A DNA stretch of 64,000 bases from Marinomonas colpomeniae (lineage in GTDB: Bacteria; Pseudomonadota; Gammaproteobacteria; Pseudomonadales; Marinomonadaceae), in NCBI RefSeq assembly GCF_014803385.1, contig NZ_JACYFC010000001.1:454136-518135 (forward strand), in the 5' to 3' direction. The notes beneath the pieces were generated by a model that saw only the letters and a program-made list of their open reading frames with translations, had not been told where the DNA came from and did not search any database. Below, in pieces: positions 21,198-30,485 of the stretch. Both the position numbers and the translations under genes were made by a program. The first letter of the stretch is position 1; each line of letters starts with the position of its first letter.

Positions 21198-21821
21198 ATG
21201 TTGAGTCAATTTTTCCAGATACATCCAGAAAATCCGCAGGCTCGTTTGATAAAACAAGCAGCAGATGTAATTCGCAGTGGTGGTGTTATAGCCTATCCAA
21301 CTGATTGTGGGTATTCGCTTGGTTGCCATCTAGGAGATAAAGCGGCACTTGATAGAATTCGAGCGATTCGTCGTTTAGATGATAAGCATAACTTTACTCT
21401 GGTATGCCGAGATTTATCCGAAATATCAACATATGCACGGTTTGATAATCGCTTGTATCGACTTTTAAAACAAAATACGCCTGGGCCTTACACTTTTATT
21501 TTTGGGGCTACATCAGAAGTGCCAAGAAGATTATTGCATCCAAAAAGAAAAACAATTGGTATTCGTATTCCTAATAATAAGGTTGTGGCGGCTTTGCTTG
21601 AAGAGCTAGGCGAACCTATTATGAGTGTTTCTCTTATATTGCCAGGAGAAACTGATCCATTAACGGATCCTTATGATATTCGTGATACATTGGAACATAC
21701 GTTAGATTTAGTTATTGATGGTGGTTTTTGTGGGTTATTACCGACCACTGTTGTTCAAATGGATGCGGACAAAATAGAAGTTATTCGAGTTGGTGCTGGT
21801 GATCCAGCCCCATTTTCGTAA
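21198..21821 (+). CDS. yciO: YciO/Sua5/YrdC-family protein (L-threonylcarbamoyladenylate synthase type)
   Basis: A 207-residue protein with the YrdC-like dsRNA/nucleotide-binding fold: GGVIAYPTDCGYSLGC, a KHNFTLVCRDLSEI block, TPGPYTFIFGA and KTIGIRIPNN. The family includes tRNA t6A synthases; YciO proteins are a sister group with weak or different activity. Context beside the YciV-type gene and rluB favours yciO over tsaC. GGAG lies 4 bases before the ATG. Confidence 0.9.
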   Translation: MLSQFFQIHPENPQARLIKQAADVIRSGGVIAYPTDCGYSLGCHLGDKAALDRIRAIRRLDDKHNFTLVCRDLSEISTYARFDNRLYRLLKQNTPGPYTFIFGATSEVPRRLLHPKRKTIGIRIPNNKVVAALLEELGEPIMSVSLILPGETDPLTDPYDIRDTLEHTLDLVIDGGFCGLLPTTVVQMDADKIEVIRVGAGDPAPFS

Positions 21822-21938
21822 AATGTTTAATATTCAGCTGTCAAGGCCGACACTGAGTGGCTTATAATACGAAACACTATAGATTTATATTATTTTTAAA
21901 AAATGGGTTGCTGAGAAGCATTCCCCTAAGAGGTCGTA

Positions 21939-22841
21939 ATGGACGAGAAGTTACAAAAAGTATTGGCAAGAGCAGGTCAGGGTTCACGTCGCGAGATGGA
22001 GAATCGTATCCGAGAAGGCCGAGTCTTAGTCAATGGTGAAGTTGCAACATTAGGTGACCGTGTCAGTTTAACTGATGCTATTACAATAGATGGTTATGCC
22101 ATTGTCGTAACAGAAGCTGGCGAAAATCGTCGAGTAATTATTTATAACAAACCAGAGGGCGAGGTATGTACTCGTAAAGACCCTGAAGGTCGTCCTACTG
22201 TGTTTGATAAGCTACCTAAATTGCGTGGCGAGCGTTGGATTGCAGTTGGTCGTTTAGACATTAATACGTCAGGTTTACTACTTTTTACAACGGACGGTGA
22301 ATTAGCTAACAGATTAATGCACCCATCTACTGAAATAGACCGTGAATACCTTGTGCGAGTTATGGGTGAAGTAACTGAAGAAAATATTGCGACACTGAAA
22401 AAAGGCGTTAATTTAGAAGATGGTGTTGCTAAGTTTACAGATGTAGTTGATGGCGGTGGTGAAGGTATTAACCGTTGGTTTTATGTTTGTGTAATGGAAG
22501 GTCGTAATCGTGAGGTTCGCCGTCTCTGGGAGTCACAAGGCGTAAAAGTGAACCGTTTGAAACGTGTACGTTTTGGCCCAATATTTTTACCTTCAAAAGC
22601 CAAAGTTGGTCGTTGGGTTGAAATGGAAGATACAGATGTGAGTTCTCTGTGTAAAATGGTAGATCTTAAAATTGCGGACATGAAGCCTAAAACACAACAA
22701 GAAAAACTTGAATTGAAGCGTCATAAAAACAAAGCAACAGCGGGTGGTGCACGACGCGCTGCAGCGAAAAGCTTTGACTGGCAGAGTTCTGATAAACAAG
22801 AATTTAAGCCTAAAAAAGCAGGTAAAAGATCGTTTCGATAA
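21939..22841 (+). CDS. rluB: 23S rRNA pseudouridine(2605) synthase RluB
   Basis: A 300-residue protein: S4 RNA-binding domain (1-60, [15 protein letters not shown]), RsuA/RluB-type pseudouridine synthase domain with catalytic Asp107 in [14 protein letters not shown], and a basic, low-complexity tail (about 245-300) rich in Lys and Arg. It isomerises a uridine in the peptidyl-transferase region of 23S rRNA. It starts 117 bp after yciO; scpA and scpB, which often sit here, are absent. Confidence 0.94.
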   Translation: MDEKLQKVLARAGQGSRREMENRIREGRVLVNGEVATLGDRVSLTDAITIDGYAIVVTEAGENRRVIIYNKPEGEVCTRKDPEGRPTVFDKLPKLRGERWIAVGRLDINTSGLLLFTTDGELANRLMHPSTEIDREYLVRVMGEVTEENIATLKKGVNLEDGVAKFTDVVDGGGEGINRWFYVCVMEGRNREVRRLWESQGVKVNRLKRVRFGPIFLPSKAKVGRWVEMEDTDVSSLCKMVDLKIADMKPKTQQEKLELKRHKNKATAGGARRAAAKSFDWQSSDKQEFKPKKAGKRSFR

Positions 22842-22871
22842 AATAAAAAATAGGTTGGGAGTTGTAGAAGC

Positions 22872-23327
22872 ATGGTTCGCTGGATAATCGCAGTAATAGT
22901 TGTCTTGATCATAGGCCTTTGTGTTTATGTTAGCTTTAGTAATAAGTTACCTGATGGGCTTGGCGTTACAGATGGCTTATTAAAAGCTTGTCCTGCTTCT
23001 CCTAATTGTATCTCTACTCAAGCAGAGCCTAGTGATACTATTCATTATATTGAACCAATTGTATTTACAGGCGAATCTAAAGACGCACAGCTATTGATAG
23101 AATCTTATATGCTTGCTAAGGAGCACGGTCGTCTTGTAACGAGTTCTTTTGGTTATGTGCATTTTGAAGTGAAAAGTCAGTTAATTGGCTATATCGATGA
23201 CGTAGAGTTTTATTTTCCAGAAGCAGACAGTGTTGTACATGTGCGTTCTGCTTCGCGTGTAGGTTATTCAGATATGGGCGTTAATCGTAACAGGGTTAGA
23301 CAAATACAAAACCTTTTAGTAAATTAA
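22872..23327 (+). CDS. DUF1499 family protein
   Basis: A 151-residue protein with an N-terminal membrane anchor (about 4-22) and a DUF1499 domain: KACPASPNCIST, an internal GRLVTSSFGYVHFE, and SASRVGYSDMGVNRNRV near the C terminus. Function unknown. It begins 30 bp after rluB with GGGAG upstream and precedes the response-regulator gene by 64 bp. Confidence 0.88.
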   Translation: MVRWIIAVIVVLIIGLCVYVSFSNKLPDGLGVTDGLLKACPASPNCISTQAEPSDTIHYIEPIVFTGESKDAQLLIESYMLAKEHGRLVTSSFGYVHFEVKSQLIGYIDDVEFYFPEADSVVHVRSASRVGYSDMGVNRNRVRQIQNLLVN

Positions 23328-23391
23328 TTTTTAGTATATCGATTCTTAACCATTAAAATTTCAAATGATAATTTCTGGACGAGGACTGTTC

Positions 23392-24111
23392 ATGAACATA
23401 GATGATAACCAAACTATTTTGATTGTTGAGGATGATGAGCGTTTAGCGCTTCTAACCCAAGAATATTTACAAAAAAATGGGTTTAAAGTAGATATTGAAG
23501 GGGATGGTCGCAAGGCTATTTCTCGTATTATCACTGAACAGCCTTCACTTGTTATTCTCGATCTCATGTTACCTGGTGCTGACGGCTTTACTGTATGTCG
23601 AAATGTCCGCAGTGAGTACAAAGGGCCTATTTTGATGCTTACCGCTCGCAGTGATGATGTTGATCAGATTTTAGGCTTGGAAATAGGGGCTGATGATTAC
23701 GTATCAAAACCAGCTAAACCTAGAGTGCTATTGGCTCGAGTTCAATCTTTGTTGCGCCGCAGTACGCAAGATGTTGATTTATCAGCTTCTTCGTCTAAAG
23801 AAGAGCAAAATTTAACATTTGGGCCTTTGGCGATTGATAACTCTCGCCGTGAGGCTTGGTTGTTGGAAGAAGAAGTTGAGCTTACCAGCGCTGAATTTGA
23901 CTTGTTGTGGCTATTGTCGAGTAATGCTGGCCGTATTTTAAGTCGAGAAGAGATCTTTGGTGAATTACGTGGTATTGAATATGACGGTCAAGATCGTTCT
24001 GTTGATGTCAGAATTTCTCGTATTCGCTCAAAAATAGGTGATGACCCTATACATCCTCGTCGAATTAAAACGATTCGAAGTAAAGGCTACTTGTTCGTTA
24101 AAGAAGTATAA
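23392..24111 (+). CDS. OmpR/RstA-type response regulator
   Basis: A 239-residue protein: receiver domain with acidic pocket Asp14/Asp15, phospho-acceptor Asp57 (LDLMLPGADGF), and Lys107 (YVSKPA), then an OmpR-type winged helix (about 140-238, SRILSREEI-like and RSVDVRISRIRSKIGDD blocks). ATG 23392 is preferred because GAGG lies upstream. It is co-transcribed with the sensor kinase 6 bp downstream. RstA is the nearest family I recognise; its regulon here is unknown. Confidence 0.92.
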   Translation: MNIDDNQTILIVEDDERLALLTQEYLQKNGFKVDIEGDGRKAISRIITEQPSLVILDLMLPGADGFTVCRNVRSEYKGPILMLTARSDDVDQILGLEIGADDYVSKPAKPRVLLARVQSLLRRSTQDVDLSASSSKEEQNLTFGPLAIDNSRREAWLLEEEVELTSAEFDLLWLLSSNAGRILSREEIFGELRGIEYDGQDRSVDVRISRIRSKIGDDPIHPRRIKTIRSKGYLFVKEV

Positions 24112-24117
24112 AGCCTA

Positions 24118-25635
24118 ATGCGTGAAGAAATGTGGCGCTTATATCGACACCTCATTATTTGGGGTGTCGGAGTTATTGTATGTTGTTACGCTGTCATGGA
24201 ATTCACTCAAGTTAGGTTTGATACTGAGAAAAAAAAACAATTACTTTGTATAGATGCTGAGATTAGCTCGGCTCTATTATTATCTGGTGCTGCTCAGCAG
24301 CTCCCAGAATCCCAATTTAATTGGACGCTCCCACCTTCTGATGCTTTACCTGTTGCCGCTATTTCTTCCTTTATAGCGAAAAAGAAATGGCTTCAGCTCC
24401 CTGATGACAGTTATCAATTAACGCTTGGAGAGACTGATCAAGCTTTGTTAATTGGACATGTACCTGATAACCCTCCATTTTTTATATTTGAATCTTTGCT
24501 TAGCCGTTTCTTATTAAGTGATCAAATTAGCTATTCAGATAAAATGTTTTTGATCGAAAATATGTCTTGTCTTTCAGTCAAACGGGTAGCTTTAGCAGTA
24601 ATGTCCCCGTTAACAAGTGTTTCACTTGTTCATGGTGCTCATTATGAATATGCTTTCTTATGGAAAGATGAGAGTGCTGAAAAGGCTATCTTGCTATCCG
24701 TTGTTCATGAAAATCATACTTCTTTTACATTAGTTGTTGTTTTGACCGTGGCTATTGGAGTTGGCATTATGCTTCTGCTTATTTGGCGGGAGCTAGTTGC
24801 CCTAGATGTGAAGCGAAAAACCTTCGAAAGCATTACTCGACAAATAGCTCGTGGCCGAAGTGGTGGTTTATCTAAAGACATTCCAGACAGTAATGGTACG
24901 TTGAAAGAGTTGGCTTATTCTTTTGATTCTATGTCTTCTCATATTGAGCGCTTGTTAAAAGTTCAACGTGAAATGACAAATGCTATTTCTCATGAGTTGA
25001 GAACACCGATTGCACGCCTTCGCTTTGGTCTTGAAGTTATGAAGGACGAGGTGGATGAATCTGCAGCAGCGACCATTGAGGCATTGGAAGGTGACGTTGA
25101 AGAGCTTAATACACTGGTTGATGAGGTATTAACCTATGGCAAGCTTGAAGCCGGTTCAATGGAGCTCAACTTCAGCGATTTGTCTATTTATCAGTTAGTT
25201 GATGGAATTTTACAACATAACCACTTGTTACTTCAGCATTTAACGGTGAATTTGAATATTGATGAAACCTGTATTGTTTCGGCGGATGAGCATCATTTAA
25301 GTCGAGCGTTGCAGAACCTTATTTTGAACGCATCAAAGTATGCGACAAGTAGCATTACTATCTCATTCTCTCATGATGAAGACCGCTGGCAGTTAGACAT
25401 CGAAGATGATGGGCCCGGTATCGCGTTTGAAGACAGAGATAAAGTTTTTATCCCATTCCAGCGACTAGATAACAGCCGAACACGTGCCTCAGGTGGCTAT
25501 GGTTTAGGTTTGGCTATCGTTCAGCGTATTGCCTTCTGGCATGGCGGGGCGGTTCTAATCGATGCAAGTGAGTCGGGTGGGGCTAAGTTTAGTTTAATTT
25601 GGTCACGTAACCAGCGTCAGAAAACCTTAGCCTGA
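24118..25635 (+). CDS. Sensor histidine kinase, RstB-like
   Basis: A 505-residue kinase with a first membrane helix (about 10-28), a periplasmic region (about 30-200), a second helix (about 203-222), HAMP, an H-box with His292 (NAISHELRTPIARLRF) and a HATPase domain (NLILNASKYA, DDGPGIA, GGYGLGLAIV). It should phosphorylate the regulator encoded just upstream. It is longer than Escherichia coli RstB, mainly in the periplasmic part, so its signal may differ. A second in-frame ATG at 24130 is possible. Confidence 0.92.
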   Translation: MREEMWRLYRHLIIWGVGVIVCCYAVMEFTQVRFDTEKKKQLLCIDAEISSALLLSGAAQQLPESQFNWTLPPSDALPVAAISSFIAKKKWLQLPDDSYQLTLGETDQALLIGHVPDNPPFFIFESLLSRFLLSDQISYSDKMFLIENMSCLSVKRVALAVMSPLTSVSLVHGAHYEYAFLWKDESAEKAILLSVVHENHTSFTLVVVLTVAIGVGIMLLLIWRELVALDVKRKTFESITRQIARGRSGGLSKDIPDSNGTLKELAYSFDSMSSHIERLLKVQREMTNAISHELRTPIARLRFGLEVMKDEVDESAAATIEALEGDVEELNTLVDEVLTYGKLEAGSMELNFSDLSIYQLVDGILQHNHLLLQHLTVNLNIDETCIVSADEHHLSRALQNLILNASKYATSSITISFSHDEDRWQLDIEDDGPGIAFEDRDKVFIPFQRLDNSRTRASGGYGLGLAIVQRIAFWHGGAVLIDASESGGAKFSLIWSRNQRQKTLA

Positions 25636-25660
25636 TGCTGGTGTAGGATTGTTATGCAGC

Positions 25661-26587
25661 CTAAAGTTCTGGCGACAAAATTCCTTTTAAGTTTTTAAAA
25701 CAGGTTTTTGATGCTGTAGAAATAAGGTCTTCCATATAAGCATTGTTCCGTTGATCCTTCCGAATCGCCAAATACAGTTTGCACCAAATACCTTCTTCTC
25801 CTAACGATTTAGTAATCACATATTGTCGATTTGTATATTCCGTAAGAGCCCAGTTAGGCAGGCAGCAAACACCGCGACCGCTTGCGACCAACTGCATCAT
25901 CATCAGAGTTAATTCGCTATGACGTATCTTAGCTGGCGACACATCTGCTGGATTTAAGAAGTGCTTAAATATATCCAAACGTTCGGTTTCAACAGGGTAA
26001 ATAATGAGCGTTTCTTTTTTAAAATCATCTGGTGTTAAAAATTCTTTCTTTGCTAAATGATGATGTCGAGATAAAGCTACTTGAGATTCATATTGGAATA
26101 AGGGAATGTATTCAATGTTTGGAATATCTTGTGGGTCTGAAGTAACGACAAGGTCTAAATCCCCACGGGCTAGTGCTGGTAAAGGCATAAAGCCAAAAGC
26201 AGTAGAGAGATCTAGTTCAACGTCTGGCCAATGTTCACGGAAATGATCAATGGTTGGCATCAACCATTCATAACAGCTGTGGCATTCGATAGCGATGTGC
26301 AGTCGACCGCTTTCCCCTTCAGCGAAGCGTTGTATGTCTCTTTGTGCAGACCGAAACGAAAGAAGCACATCATCTGCGAGTTGCAATAATCGTAGTCCTG
26401 CACTGGTGAAGCGAACTGGCTTAGTTTTTCGAATAAAAAGAAGGCATCCTAGCTTTTCTTCAAGGTCTTTTAGCTGATGAGATAGTGCGGATTGGGTTAG
26501 ATGAACTCGTTCTGCAGCTTCAACCAGACTGCCTGTTTCTCTTAGGGCAGACAGTGTTTTTAAATGTCTAACTTCAATTATACTCAT
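25661..26587 (-). CDS. metR: LysR-type methionine regulator MetR
   Basis: A 308-residue LysR protein with an N-terminal helix-turn-helix (LVEAAERVHLTQSALSHQLKDLE) and a ligand domain holding AIECHSCYEWLMP and DLDLVVTSDPQ, the same order as Escherichia coli MetR. MetR activates methionine genes such as metE and metH with homocysteine as co-effector. No met gene is adjacent here. A MetR-box-like site lies 17 bp upstream of its start, which suggests autoregulation. Confidence 0.85.
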   Translation of the reverse strand: MSIIEVRHLKTLSALRETGSLVEAAERVHLTQSALSHQLKDLEEKLGCLLFIRKTKPVRFTSAGLRLLQLADDVLLSFRSAQRDIQRFAEGESGRLHIAIECHSCYEWLMPTIDHFREHWPDVELDLSTAFGFMPLPALARGDLDLVVTSDPQDIPNIEYIPLFQYESQVALSRHHHLAKKEFLTPDDFKKETLIIYPVETERLDIFKHFLNPADVSPAKIRHSELTLMMMQLVASGRGVCCLPNWALTEYTNRQYVITKSLGEEGIWCKLYLAIRKDQRNNAYMEDLISTASKTCFKNLKGILSPEL

Positions 26588-26603
26588 GATATTTCACATT
26601 AAA

Positions 26604-26616
26604 TGAATGGTTTTCA
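26604..26616. promoter_or_regulatory. Candidate MetR box upstream of metR
   Basis: TGAATGGTTTTCA has the TGAA-N5-TTCA shape of the MetR site; only the central A/T preference is not met. It lies 17 bp before the metR start, where MetR is known to regulate its own gene. Confidence 0.5.
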
Positions 26617-26634
26617 ACGACTTGAGTGTAAAAA

Positions 26635-26666
26635 AGGCCTATTGGAGAAATACTCAAAACAGGCCT
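26635..26666 (-). terminator. Probable argF terminator
   Basis: Read on the minus strand after the argF stop, AGGCCT arms (26661-26666 and 26635-26640) are followed directly by a run of T. The stem is only 6 bp with a long loop, so support is moderate. Confidence 0.45.
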
Positions 26667-26680
26667 AATCACTTGTTGTA

Positions 26681-27586
26681 TCAATTACACAGCAAAAACT
26701 CTAGTAATGCTTTTTGTGCATGTAAACGGTTTTCCGCTTCATCCCAAACAACAGAATCTGCTTTATCCATTACATTAGCAGAGACTTCCTCGCCACGGTG
26801 GGCTGGAAGGCAATGCATAAATAATGCGTCGGAATTCGCTTCTGCCATTAATGCTGTATTTACTTGAAATCCATCAAAATCCTTTACGCGTTGATCTTGC
26901 TCGTCTTCTTGTCCCATGGAAGCAAATACATCGGTAACAATTAAATCGGCATTTTTCGCAGCTTCATGAGCATCGTGTAAGACAGTAACACGATCTTTAT
27001 GTTCTGCAACGAGCTCTGCGTTCGGCTCGTAACCAACAGGGCAAGCTACAACAAGTTGAAAATCGAGTAGTGCAGCTGCATTGATATAGGAGTTGCACAT
27101 GTTATTGCCATCACCAACCCAAACGACTTTTTTACCTTCAATAGAGCCGCGATGCTCTTGAAAAGTTTGCATGTCAGCAAGTAATTGGCATGGATGGTAA
27201 TCATCTGTTAATGCATTAATCACAGGTACAGAAGAATATTTAGCGAAAGTCTCAACGGTTTCATGATCAAATGTTCGGATCATTACGGCATCAACCATAC
27301 TAGATATAACGCGAGCGCTATCCTCTACAGGTTCGCCGCGGCCAAGTTGAGTGTCGCGAGAAGAAAGAAAAAGTGCGTGACCACCAAATTGAGCCATGCC
27401 CGCTTCAAAAGAAACGCGAGTACGTGTCGATGACTTTTCAAAAATCATCGCTAAAACACGTCCGGTTAACGGTTGAAATAGTGTGCCTTCTCGATGAATT
27501 TTCTTAAGCTCAGACGCTCGTATTAATAACTGTTTTAACTCATCGGAAGATAGATCTTTCAGAGTAAGAAAATGTCTTGGCGACAC
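26681..27586 (-). CDS. argF: Ornithine carbamoyltransferase ArgF
   Basis: A 301-residue enzyme making citrulline from ornithine and carbamoyl phosphate in arginine synthesis. Visible are the carbamoyl-phosphate loop SSTRTR at 52-57, the HPCQ-type block CQLLADMQ, and HCLP at 258-261 with the active Cys. The GTG at 27586 is chosen over upstream codons because AAGGAG lies 7 bases before it and the N terminus then aligns with the family. No other arg gene is nearby. Confidence 0.95.
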   Translation of the reverse strand: MSPRHFLTLKDLSSDELKQLLIRASELKKIHREGTLFQPLTGRVLAMIFEKSSTRTRVSFEAGMAQFGGHALFLSSRDTQLGRGEPVEDSARVISSMVDAVMIRTFDHETVETFAKYSSVPVINALTDDYHPCQLLADMQTFQEHRGSIEGKKVVWVGDGNNMCNSYINAAALLDFQLVVACPVGYEPNAELVAEHKDRVTVLHDAHEAAKNADLIVTDVFASMGQEDEQDQRVKDFDGFQVNTALMAEANSDALFMHCLPAHRGEEVSANVMDKADSVVWDEAENRLHAQKALLEFLLCN

Positions 27587-27830
27587 GCTAGAGCTCCTTA
27601 ATTGTCTTTTGAAAAGGGAATCGACCAATTTAATACACTCAGGTAAGCGAGTAAAGGGTAATTAACAATAGAAAGAGCAAAGGAAAGCGTCTTTTTGGGG
27701 TTGTAAATGCACCACCAGACCCAATAAACTGATGCAAGTTTAATGAATTTAATAGTCGTGAGTTTTATGGTGGCGTTGTTGACGCACTTTTTACGATAGT
27801 CGGCGCAATCCAATAACGAGGTTTTTTAAC

Positions 27831-28160
27831 ATGAGTAATACAATCGAAACAATTAAAGAACAAATTAATAGCAACGATATTTTGCTTTATATGAAGGGTA
27901 ATCCTCGTGCGCCACAGTGTGGTTTTTCCTCTCAAGCGGTTCAGGCTCTTATGGCCTGTGGAGAGCGCTTCGCTTTCGTTAATATTTTGGACAACCCAGA
28001 TATTCGTGCCGAGCTACCTAAATTTGCTAACTGGCCAACTTTTCCCCAGCTTTGGATCAAAGGCGAGTTAGTAGGTGGTTGCGATATTATTGTTGAGATG
28101 GCGGGTAATGGCGAGCTACAAACGTTAATTACAGCCGCTGTTGGAACGACAGAAGAATAA
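27831..28160 (+). CDS. grxD: Monothiol glutaredoxin GrxD (Grx4 type)
   Basis: A 109-residue CGFS glutaredoxin: active-site Cys30 in PQCGFSSQA, the WPTFPQLW cis-Pro segment and GGCDI glutathione-binding loop. These proteins carry [2Fe-2S] clusters with glutathione and work with BolA or in Fe-S transfer. It stands alone, ends at a strong bidirectional terminator, and faces a LysR gene. Confidence 0.96.
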   Translation: MSNTIETIKEQINSNDILLYMKGNPRAPQCGFSSQAVQALMACGERFAFVNILDNPDIRAELPKFANWPTFPQLWIKGELVGGCDIIVEMAGNGELQTLITAAVGTTEE

Positions 28161-28194
28161 GTTTTATAATTTAATTTATAGAGCATTAGCTTTT

Positions 28195-28232
28195 AAAAAA
28201 CGCGTATTACCTAATAGTAATACGCGTTTTTT
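28195..28232. terminator. Bidirectional intrinsic terminator
   Basis: Perfect 16-bp arms (28195-28210 AAAAAACGCGTATTAC and 28217-28232) with a 6-base loop and A/T runs on both sides. It lies between grxD (+) and the LysR gene (-), 1 bp from the latter's stop. Confidence 0.95.
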
Positions 28233-28233
28233 G

Positions 28234-29184
28234 TTATTTACTTTTAGTCGCAAGCTCATTGGCCACATCAATTACCTGTCTTCTAAACCAGATATGACTC
28301 GCATCATGATGAAGTAATGGACTCCAAATCATTTTTAGCTCAATTTCGGGAATATTAAATGGTGGGTCTAAAATAACAAGATCAGGATCTCTTTTGTTTA
28401 TCATGGCGACTTTTTTGGGCAAAGTAGCAATAAGGTCCTGTTCAAGCGCCAAATGCATCGCGGTATGATAGCTGCGTGTAAATACCCGGATACTGCGTTT
28501 GTGCTCAAGAGCTTGAAGGGCTTCATCTACCCATCCTAATTTTTGTACATCATTTGGGTCCATACCGACGCCAATACCAAAACCAGTTTTGCTGACCCAA
28601 ATATGCTGAGCCTTTAGGTAAGCATCAATGTCGAAATGGTTTTTGATTGGGTTTTTGGCGCTCATTACACAAACAAATGTATCGAACCAAACGCTTTTCT
28701 GGTGAAAGGATTGTGGAAGTTCTTCAAAGCGATTAATGGCCATATCAATCTTACCCGCTTCCACATCATGAAAAGTCACGTCGCTTGGGGTCATTATATC
28801 TAGGGTAATGCCTGGGGCCTGCTCACGTAGTCGATTCAATAATTTTGGAATGACAGTTGAAGTGGCGTAGTCACTAGCCATTATTCTGAAAACACGAGTA
28901 CTGGTAGTTTCGTTGAAGTCAGCTTCTGGTTGTAATGCTTCTTCTAACTCAAGTAATACTTTTCGAACAATAGGCTGTAAACGAAGAGCTTTTTCTGTTG
29001 GTTTCATGCCTTCGCTGGTGCGAACGAGCAGTGGATCGCTTAATAAATCTCGTAATCTTTTTAGTCCATTACTCATAGCGGGTTGAGTAATATTAAGTTT
29101 GTTTGCAGAGCGAGTTACATTACATTCTCTCAATAAAACATCGAGATAGATAAGAAGGTTAAGGTCAATTTTATTTATATTCAT
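28234..29184 (-). CDS. LysR-family regulator (NodD/LinR-like branch)
   Basis: A 316-residue LysR protein. The helix-turn-helix is in LLRECNVTRSANKLNITQPAMSNGLKRLR, shown here in two parts: LLRECNVTRSANKLN and ITQPAMSNGLKRLR. The rest is a PBP2-like ligand domain. The opening INKIDLNLLIYLDVLL is typical of the NodD/PcpR/LinR branch, often tied to aromatic or small organic acid metabolism. No likely target lies beside it: it faces grxD and is upstream-adjacent to another LysR gene. Ligand unknown. Confidence 0.88.
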   Translation of the reverse strand: MNINKIDLNLLIYLDVLLRECNVTRSANKLNITQPAMSNGLKRLRDLLSDPLLVRTSEGMKPTEKALRLQPIVRKVLLELEEALQPEADFNETTSTRVFRIMASDYATSTVIPKLLNRLREQAPGITLDIMTPSDVTFHDVEAGKIDMAINRFEELPQSFHQKSVWFDTFVCVMSAKNPIKNHFDIDAYLKAQHIWVSKTGFGIGVGMDPNDVQKLGWVDEALQALEHKRSIRVFTRSYHTAMHLALEQDLIATLPKKVAMINKRDPDLVILDPPFNIPEIELKMIWSPLLHHDASHIWFRRQVIDVANELATKSK

Positions 29185-29297
29185 GTTTGATGAGATTCAC
29201 ACTGTTTATGAATGAATTGTATTTACCCTTCTTTAAAGTATAACGCTTACACTACCAATTCTATAGTGCATAAAAAGTGTACCTGTGTTTGATATTT

Positions 29298-30176
29298 TTA
29301 ACCAACGGGTACTGCACGGCACAAGTCGATAAAGTGCTGAGCGTTTTGTGTTAAAGCTGTGTTTTTAGGGGTTACAATCAACAAATTTCGATTTAGCTCA
29401 AGGGGCGTTTTATAAAGTCGGATCAAGCCTGAACTAAGTTCTTGAGATATTGCCATTCTAGACAAACAACCTAAGCCCATTTGATGAATCACAGCCTGCT
29501 TAACCGCTTCCATATGAGCAAGTGAAAGAGCCACGTTAAGTTGAGGTATTCGTGCTGCGGTTGCTTGCTCTAAAATATTACGAGTGCCAGAGCCAGCTTC
29601 ACGCATTACCCAGTTGGCTTGTTGCAAGTCTTCCCAAGATAAGTCTTCTGGACGCTCTTCTTCAGTGGAGCCAAACACGACAAGTTCATCTTTTAGCCAC
29701 ACTTGAGTCATCAGCTCTGCGTGCTGGCAATAACCTTCAATGAAGCCGACTTCAGCTTTACCTGTCAATAATTGTTGGATAACACTTTGTGTATTACCTA
29801 TGTCTAAATTAAAGCGAATATTAGGATGCTGGCGTTTAAAAGTAGACATTTGTTTTGGCAGTAAATAGTTGCCCACACTAACGCTAGCGGCTAAGTGTAA
29901 AGATCCACTTAACTCGTTTTCATTCCCCATGCTCTCTATTTGTTCAATCTGACTCAGAACTGCACGAGCTTGGGGCAAAAGGTTTCTGGCTTGGGGTGTT
30001 ATTTGTAAGCGCTTACCATGACGGCGAAAAAGTGGCCGCCCAAGTAAGGCTTCCAATTCTCGTAAGGCTTGGCTGGCTGCTGGTTGGCTAATAGAAACCA
30101 TTTCTGCGGCAGCAGTAACCGAACCCGTATGCACAACAGCTTCGAAGATTTGTAATTGTCTAAGTGTAATTCTCAT
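29298..30176 (-). CDS. LysR-family regulator (YeiE/CbbR-like)
   Basis: A 292-residue LysR protein with an N-terminal helix-turn-helix (GSVTAAAEMVSISQPAASQALRE, in two parts GSVTAAAEMV and SISQPAASQALRE) and a substrate domain with GNYLLPKQM and AEVGFIEGYC. The motif set resembles YeiE/CbbR regulators. It diverges from the YitT-like gene across a 309-bp region, so that gene is its most likely target. Ligand not predictable. Confidence 0.87.
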   Translation of the reverse strand: MRITLRQLQIFEAVVHTGSVTAAAEMVSISQPAASQALRELEALLGRPLFRRHGKRLQITPQARNLLPQARAVLSQIEQIESMGNENELSGSLHLAASVSVGNYLLPKQMSTFKRQHPNIRFNLDIGNTQSVIQQLLTGKAEVGFIEGYCQHAELMTQVWLKDELVVFGSTEEERPEDLSWEDLQQANWVMREAGSGTRNILEQATAARIPQLNVALSLAHMEAVKQAVIHQMGLGCLSRMAISQELSSGLIRLYKTPLELNRNLLIVTPKNTALTQNAQHFIDLCRAVPVG

Positions 30177-30485
30177 TTGTTCATTGTAGCGCCGTTTTTG
30201 TTTTTAGGAGTAGCGTTAATGCTCGCTGAAACCAAAAATAACGGAAGACAAAAACGAAATCTAAGAAAATAGAATAAGAAAAAACATTATGAGTTAGTTT
30301 TTGGTTCTTCTGGTACGAAAAATGCTTTAAATTTATCGAGAAACACCGTATAAGGTGCTATCTGTTCGTACGACATACTAGTGCAATTTGTACTATACTG
30401 TTCGCACATCGGCTTCCACAAGAAGCGAATGATACAACCTCTGTTATTAACCAAAAGTTAAAACAGCTCTTGTTAAGGACTTATT
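30177..30485. other. 309-bp regulatory region between lysR and yitT-like gene
   Basis: It holds a good -10 (TATACT, 30394-30399) for the YitT-like gene with only a weak -35, and a direct repeat CTGTTCG (30362-30368 and 30398-30404) around it that could be a LysR site. A short minus-strand reading frame (30287-30376) of 29 codons is also present. No riboswitch or terminator is recognised. Confidence 0.5.
30287..30376 (-). CDS. Candidate 29-residue small protein
   Basis: ATG 30374-30376 to TAA 30287-30289 encodes a protein beginning MSYEQIAPYTVFLDKFKAFF and ending VPEEPKTNS. The amino-acid make-up (mixed aromatic, acidic and Lys, no rare runs) looks coding-like. There is no Shine-Dalgarno sequence; a TATAGT hexamer lies 16 bp upstream, so a near-leaderless mRNA would be needed. 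I do not recognise the sequence. Weak; chance is quite possible. Confidence 0.25.
   Translation of the reverse strand: MSYEQIAPYTVFLDKFKAFFVPEEPKTNS

Noticed and set aside
27720..27760. Possible ArgR box upstream of argF
   Set aside because: Only a half-match (AATGAATTTAAT) was seen; no paired TGAAT/ATTCA site is present.
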